Shown in pieces: positions 5,784 through 9,149 of a stretch of DNA of 9,149 nucleotides. Source of the DNA: CAZWRV01 sp964636325 (GTDB lineage Bacteria > Verrucomicrobiota > Lentisphaeria > Victivallales > GWF2-50-93). A program made the position numbers and the translations under genes. The notes beneath the pieces are model-generated. The model searched no databases. It saw only the letters and a list, made by a program, of their open reading frames with translations, and had not been told where the DNA came from. The number at the start of each line of letters is the position of its first letter. Position 1 is the stretch's first letter. The DNA lies in NCBI GenBank assembly GCA_964636325.1, contig CAZWRV010000156.1:1-9149 (forward strand), read 5' to 3'.

Positions 5784-6002
5784 TCAACCCTTCTTTTCTT
5801 CCTTGGGCTCCTGCTTATCGGGCTCCTTTTTCGCGGCCTCCTCAGGCTCGCTCATGGATTCCTCCAGCCCGTCCTTGGCCTTCTTGAATTCGCGAAGCCC
5901 CTTGCCGAGCCCGCGGGCGACCTCCGGGATCTTGGTTCCGCCGTAGAAGATGAGAATGATAAGGAAGATTACGAGAAGCTCCTGGTAGCCTATTCCAAAC
6001 AT
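5784..6002 (-). CDS. tatA: Sec-independent translocase subunit TatA
   Basis: TatA polymerises in the cytoplasmic membrane to let folded twin-arginine substrates pass. The 72-residue reading begins MFGIGYQELL, with the conserved Glu8, a single hydrophobic helix to about residue 19, the hinge YGGTKIPE (20-27, Tyr for the usual Phe) and an amphipathic helix to about residue 42. A charged Glu/Lys/Pro tail follows. An ATG six codons earlier (6020) is in frame, but AAAGGCGG six bases before ATG 6002 and the family's usual MFGIG beginning favour the shorter start. It follows tatC after 21 nt. The pattern is TatA/TatE rather than TatB, which is longer with a different hinge region. Confidence 0.93.
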   Translation of the reverse strand: MFGIGYQELLVIFLIILIFYGGTKIPEVARGLGKGLREFKKAKDGLEESMSEPEEAAKKEPDKQEPKEEKKG

Positions 6003-6008
6003 GCTGCA

Positions 6009-6016
6009 CCGCCTTT
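6009..6016 (-). promoter_or_regulatory. Ribosome binding site deciding the tatA start
   Basis: AAAGGCGG differs from AAAGGAGG by one base and lies six bases before ATG 6002. The upstream in-frame ATG at 6020 has no comparable site and would sit three bases after the tatC stop. Confidence 0.55.
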
Positions 6017-6023
6017 CCATGCG

Positions 6024-6776
6024 CTATTCCGGATTGTCAACTATAGCATCGTCCCCGCCTTTTTGAAGCCCCGCGAATAAAATACCGGCCTCGTAAAGCA
6101 TATACATCGGGACTGCTACAACGATCTGCGTGAACGCGTCCGGAGACGGGGTGAGGACGGCTGCAGCCACAAATGCGAGTATGACTGCGTATGGACGGCC
6201 TTTCTTCAAGGTCCTGACCTTGATTAGGCCCGCCCTGGATATTATGACGATCGCGAGTGGGATCTCGAAGACAATCCCGCTTATCAGGAGCCATTGCGAG
6301 ACGAAGTTCAGGTATCCCTGGAGCTGCCAGATGTTCTGGGCGCCCTCGACGCTGAACGAGAGCATGACCGGGATGATCATGAAAAGCGCGCGGTAGCCGA
6401 GGGCTACGCCGGCCATGAAGAGGAGGGAACCGAAAAGCATTACCCGCCAGAGCGCCTTGGTCTCGCTGCCGCGGAGTGCCGGCCCGACGAAAGACCATAT
6501 CTGCCAGATGAAGAATGGGACGCCGGCCAGAATCCCCGAGATGAGGCCCGTCTTGAACTTTATGTAGAAGGCGTCGAACGGCCCGGCCTGGTTCATCACG
6601 ACCTTTCCGCTCCTGAGCAGTTCGGCCACCGGCAGCATCGCAAGCTTCAGTATCTCATCTACAAAGAATAACGAGGCCGTCGTCGTCACGGCAAGGACAA
6701 CGAGCATCCTGACGATCGTCCACCTGAGCTCCTCGAGGTGCTCCCATATGGACATGTATTTTTCATTGTCGGGCAT
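6024..6776 (-). CDS. tatC: Sec-independent translocase subunit TatC
   Basis: TatC is the six-helix membrane receptor for twin-arginine signal peptides. The 250 residues carry HLEELR (13-18), whose second Glu corresponds to the signal-binding Glu15 of E. coli. WSFVGPALRGSE (94-105) ends in the counterpart of Glu103. VFEIPL (169-174) has the membrane Glu171, and TPSPDAFTQ (199-207) is the periplasmic-side TPxPD motif. Six hydrophobic segments are visible, near 20-39, 73-95, 109-132, 155-177, 190-206 and 209-228. The start MPDN has GGAGAGG 11 bases upstream. A second Met at residue 8 has none. The first 91 nt overlap the end of recD2 in another frame, which suggests co-transcription and perhaps translational coupling. 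tatA follows directly, and no tatB is present. Confidence 0.95.
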   Translation of the reverse strand: MPDNEKYMSIWEHLEELRWTIVRMLVVLAVTTTASLFFVDEILKLAMLPVAELLRSGKVVMNQAGPFDAFYIKFKTGLISGILAGVPFFIWQIWSFVGPALRGSETKALWRVMLFGSLLFMAGVALGYRALFMIIPVMLSFSVEGAQNIWQLQGYLNFVSQWLLISGIVFEIPLAIVIISRAGLIKVRTLKKGRPYAVILAFVAAAVLTPSPDAFTQIVVAVPMYMLYEAGILFAGLQKGGDDAIVDNPE

Positions 6777-8983
6777 AATTTTGCAATCCTCTCCACGAGC
6801 ATGGAGTATCTCGGTTCGATCCTAATGTTCTTGACGGCTATGGCGAGGGCCTTCCTCGTGCCGACCATGACGAGCAGCTTCTTCGCGCGGGTCATTGCAG
6901 TGTAGATGAGGTTGCGCTGGAGCATGACGAAATGCTGGGTCAGGACGGGCACCACTATCGCGGGGAACTCGCTGCCCTGGGACTTGTGGACGGTTACGGC
7001 GTATGCGAGGGCGATCTGCGCGGCCTCAGCGAAGTCGTATTCGACGGCGTCGCCGTCGAAGAGCACCTTGAACTTCTTTTCCTCGTAGCTGACGCTTGCG
7101 ATGCGTCCGATGTCGCCGTTGAAGACGCCCTTGTCGTAGTTGTTCAGTGTCTGCATTATCTTGTCTCCGCTGCGGAAGGTCTGCTCTCCGAAGTTGAACT
7201 GCGGCCTGCCCTTGGCCGGCGGATTCACGCTGTTCTGGAGGGTTCTGTTGAGTGTTTCGGTGCCGCAGCTGCCCTTGTTCATGGGGGTTATGACCTGTAT
7301 GTCCCTTAGCGGGTCGAGTCCGAACCTTTTCGGTATCCTCTGGGTGACCATTTCGGAGACGATGCCGACGACTTTTTCGGGCATGTCCTCGTCGATCCAG
7401 TAGAAGTCGCTGAGCCTGTCCTTCGGGACCGGGGAGAGGTCTGGCATCTCCCCCCTGTTGACGGCGTGGGCGTTGGTGATGATCCTGCTGCCCTCGGCCT
7501 GGCGGTAGATCCTGGTGAGCTTCGTTACGGCGAACCTTCCGGAACGGATCATGTCGTTGAGGAAGTTGCCGGGGCCCACGGAGGGAAGCTGGTCCGCGTC
7601 GCCGACCATGACCACGGTCGTCCCCCTCGCCACAGCCCTGAGGAGATATACCGCCAGCGGAAGGTCCAGCATTGACGTCTCGTCCGCTACGATCACGTCG
7701 CACGGGAGCGGATATTTCGCGCTGTATGCGAAGCGTTTCCTGCCGGGATCCCATCTGAGGAGCCTGTGGATCGTCATTGCCGGGCACCGGCACGATTCGC
7801 TGAGCCTTTTCGAGGCGCGCCCGGTCGGGGCGACGAGGAATATCTTGAGCTTGGCGGCCCTGGCCCTGCGGACTATCTCGCTAACGACGGTTGTCTTCCC
7901 TACGCCGGGTCCGCCGGTGATTATGCTGAGAGGATGTTCGGCGGCGTTCCTGATGGCCTGGGCCTGCTCGTCGTTGAAGCTGAGGCGTCCGCCCTGGATT
8001 TCGGCGTGCGCCATTCCGGAACCGCGGTGCGCCTTGACTCCGGCCAGTCCGGCCACGAGCGCGGCAAGTTCCTTCTCGCATCTGTTGAGGGGCGCGCTGT
8101 AGACCATCTTCATTCCGCCCTCGGCAGTGAAGTCCTCGCGGATCGCGAGCTCCTTCGCGACGGCGGCCTCGAGGCCCTTGAGCGCATCGCCGTCGTCCAC
8201 TCCGAGCAGGTTGGCGGTGAGCTTGAGGAACTCCTCCTCCGGGTAGCACACATGCCCCGCCTCGGAAAGGCGGTTCAAGGAATATACCGTGCCCGCGCAG
8301 AGCCTGGCCTCGTGATTCTTCGAGATACCGAGTCCGCCGGCAATCCTGTCGGCAAGGACGAATCCGATGCCGTCCACGTCCTCGGCCGCCTGGTAGGGAT
8401 TTTCCTTGAGGACGGCGGGCGTCCGCTCGCCGTAGGTGCTGTAGATCCTCTGGCAGTAGGCCTGGCTGATGCCGAGGCTCTGCATGTAGATGAAGATTTC
8501 CCTCTTGCTGGCGTATTCGCTCCAGGCCTTGCGTATCGACTCGAGGCGCTTCCTGCCGAAGCCGGGCACTTCCAGCAGGCGCGAGGAATAGTTGTCGAGG
8601 ACGTCGAGGGTTTTTGCGCCGAAATGCGAGACTATGGCATCGGCGAACTTAGGGCCGATCCCCGGAATCAGGCCGGATGCCAGATATTTTTTGATCCCGT
8701 CAGGAGTGCTGGGCAGTATGAACCTGTACGACTTGGCCCGGAACTGGCGTCCGTGCTCCTTGTGGCTCTCCCACGAGCCGCGCAGTTCGATGCCCTGCCC
8801 TTCGTAGGCGCCGGAAATCGCGCCGACCGCCGTCTGCTCCCTGCCGGAGTCGTCCGTCACGCGCATCACGGTGTAGGTCTCGTCGTCGCTGCAGTAAACG
8901 ACGCGCCGGATCTCGCCCCTGAGCACATGCTCGGTCAAGGGGCCTGAATCCTTGCCGCCGCCCTTGAATTCAAGATCGTCCAT
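6686..8983 (-). CDS. recD2: RecD2-family 5'-3' DNA helicase
   Basis: An SF1B helicase of 765 residues, near the family norm, acting in DNA repair without RecB or RecC. The N-terminal half has OB-like and helix-hairpin-helix sequence, IPGIGPKFADAIVSHFG (106-122), VPGFGRKRLESI (139-150) and DGIGFVLADRIA (204-215), as in RecD2 and unlike RecBCD RecD. Helicase motifs in order are FNDEQ (336-340), Walker A GGPGVGKTT (357-365), APTGRAS (385-391), ADETSMLD (433-440), GDADQLPSVGPG (461-472), TRIYRQ (490-495), HKSQGSEF (666-673) and YTAMTRAKK (694-702). ATG 8983 has GGAG three bases upstream, a tight but usable site. The last 30 residues, after about IEPRYSMLVERIAKL, overlap tatC, are rich in Ser, Gly and Cys, and look like non-conserved tail. 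tatC and tatA follow on the same strand. Confidence 0.94.
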   Translation of the reverse strand: MDDLEFKGGGKDSGPLTEHVLRGEIRRVVYCSDDETYTVMRVTDDSGREQTAVGAISGAYEGQGIELRGSWESHKEHGRQFRAKSYRFILPSTPDGIKKYLASGLIPGIGPKFADAIVSHFGAKTLDVLDNYSSRLLEVPGFGRKRLESIRKAWSEYASKREIFIYMQSLGISQAYCQRIYSTYGERTPAVLKENPYQAAEDVDGIGFVLADRIAGGLGISKNHEARLCAGTVYSLNRLSEAGHVCYPEEEFLKLTANLLGVDDGDALKGLEAAVAKELAIREDFTAEGGMKMVYSAPLNRCEKELAALVAGLAGVKAHRGSGMAHAEIQGGRLSFNDEQAQAIRNAAEHPLSIITGGPGVGKTTVVSEIVRRARAAKLKIFLVAPTGRASKRLSESCRCPAMTIHRLLRWDPGRKRFAYSAKYPLPCDVIVADETSMLDLPLAVYLLRAVARGTTVVMVGDADQLPSVGPGNFLNDMIRSGRFAVTKLTRIYRQAEGSRIITNAHAVNRGEMPDLSPVPKDRLSDFYWIDEDMPEKVVGIVSEMVTQRIPKRFGLDPLRDIQVITPMNKGSCGTETLNRTLQNSVNPPAKGRPQFNFGEQTFRSGDKIMQTLNNYDKGVFNGDIGRIASVSYEEKKFKVLFDGDAVEYDFAEAAQIALAYAVTVHKSQGSEFPAIVVPVLTQHFVMLQRNLIYTAMTRAKKLLVMVGTRKALAIAVKNIRIEPRYSMLVERIAKLCPTMKNTCPYGSTSRSSGGRSSGCSLSLP
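6788..6794 (-). promoter_or_regulatory. Ribosome binding site of tatC inside recD2
   Basis: GGAGAGG lies within the recD2 coding sequence 11 bases before ATG 6776. It supports internal initiation of tatC ahead of the recD2 stop at 6686. Confidence 0.5.
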
Positions 8984-9149
8984 GGTCTCCGTTCCAAATC
9001 CTGCGAACCGCTTTCAAAGTTATACTCATTTAGCGTGGAAATTTACATTTTGACGGGCAAGATTTGGGATTGGATTTTTTCGTTCCGACCGAGTGGCGAC
9101 ATGAATGTCGTCCGAGGAAGGAACGGAAAAATACGGCCCAAAGATGCCC
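8984..9149. other. Upstream region of recD2, no gene seen
   Basis: No open frame with coding character is visible. On the minus strand TATAAC (9019-9024) could be a -10 box for recD2, about 35 bases before the ATG, but no convincing -35 box precedes it. The distal part carries the palindrome at 9075-9131. What lies to the right is outside the window. Confidence 0.4.
9075..9131. repeat. Large imperfect palindrome upstream of recD2
   Basis: TTTTTTCGTTCC (9075-9086) pairs with GGAACGGAAAAA (9120-9131) over 12 positions with one G-T pair. An inner hairpin CGACA-TGAA-TGTCG spans 9097-9110. The T-run is on the 5' side and the A-run on the 3' side, which is the reverse of an intrinsic terminator on either strand. 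The inner core resembles the hairpin at 131-150 (GACA, four bases ending GAA, TGTC). Confidence 0.65.

Noticed and set aside
7766..8947. Long rightward open frame (about 393 codons) opposite recD2
   Set aside because: It lies wholly within a recD2 reading that shows every helicase motif. Long antisense frames are expected in GC-rich coding DNA, and its translation matches no family I know.

Overview
The window looks like a chromosomal segment of a Gram-negative bacterium with moderately high GC coding DNA. It carries a Tat export system, a LolD/MacB-type ABC exporter with large extracytoplasmic loops, a RecD2 helicase, and a URO-D-superfamily protein of the kind multiplied in anaerobes of the PVC group. 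A Lentisphaerota/Victivallales-like source is my best guess. It rests on protein flavour only, no marker gene is present, and I hold it loosely.

Layout. Positions 1-315 hold no convincing gene but are packed with repeats and hairpins. Positions 316-4356 are a two-gene leftward operon: a LolD-like ATPase (4356 to 3661) followed by a very large FtsX-family permease (3594 to 316). Positions 4357-4669 are the divergent intergenic region. Its ABC-proximal half is an inverted copy of the repeat family seen at 1-290. Its other half is AT-rich and holds a plausible promoter for the rightward URO-D gene (4670-5734). On the other side a leftward cluster, recD2 (8983 to 6686), tatC (6776 to 6024) and tatA (6002 to 5784), converges on the URO-D gene. 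recD2 and tatC overlap by 91 nt. Positions 8984-9149 lie upstream of recD2 and contain one large imperfect palindrome.

How the genes work together. The ATPase and permease form one ABC complex, probably exporting or extracting an envelope substrate that cannot be named from sequence. TatC and TatA form a minimal twin-arginine translocase without TatB in view. RecD2 is a DNA repair helicase whose link to Tat is only positional. The URO-D protein is an isolated gene on the other strand.

The least ordinary part is the repeat family. It consists of 12-nt tandem units (CGRCAAAG plus four bases), a fixed 16-mer GCGAGTTTCAGAGGAG, a hairpin whose sequence differs between copies, a fixed 3' part, and modules with paired arms. 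It occurs in inverted orientation on both sides of the ABC operon. On the operon's 5' side, the end of the 16-mer is the ribosome binding site of the ATPase gene.
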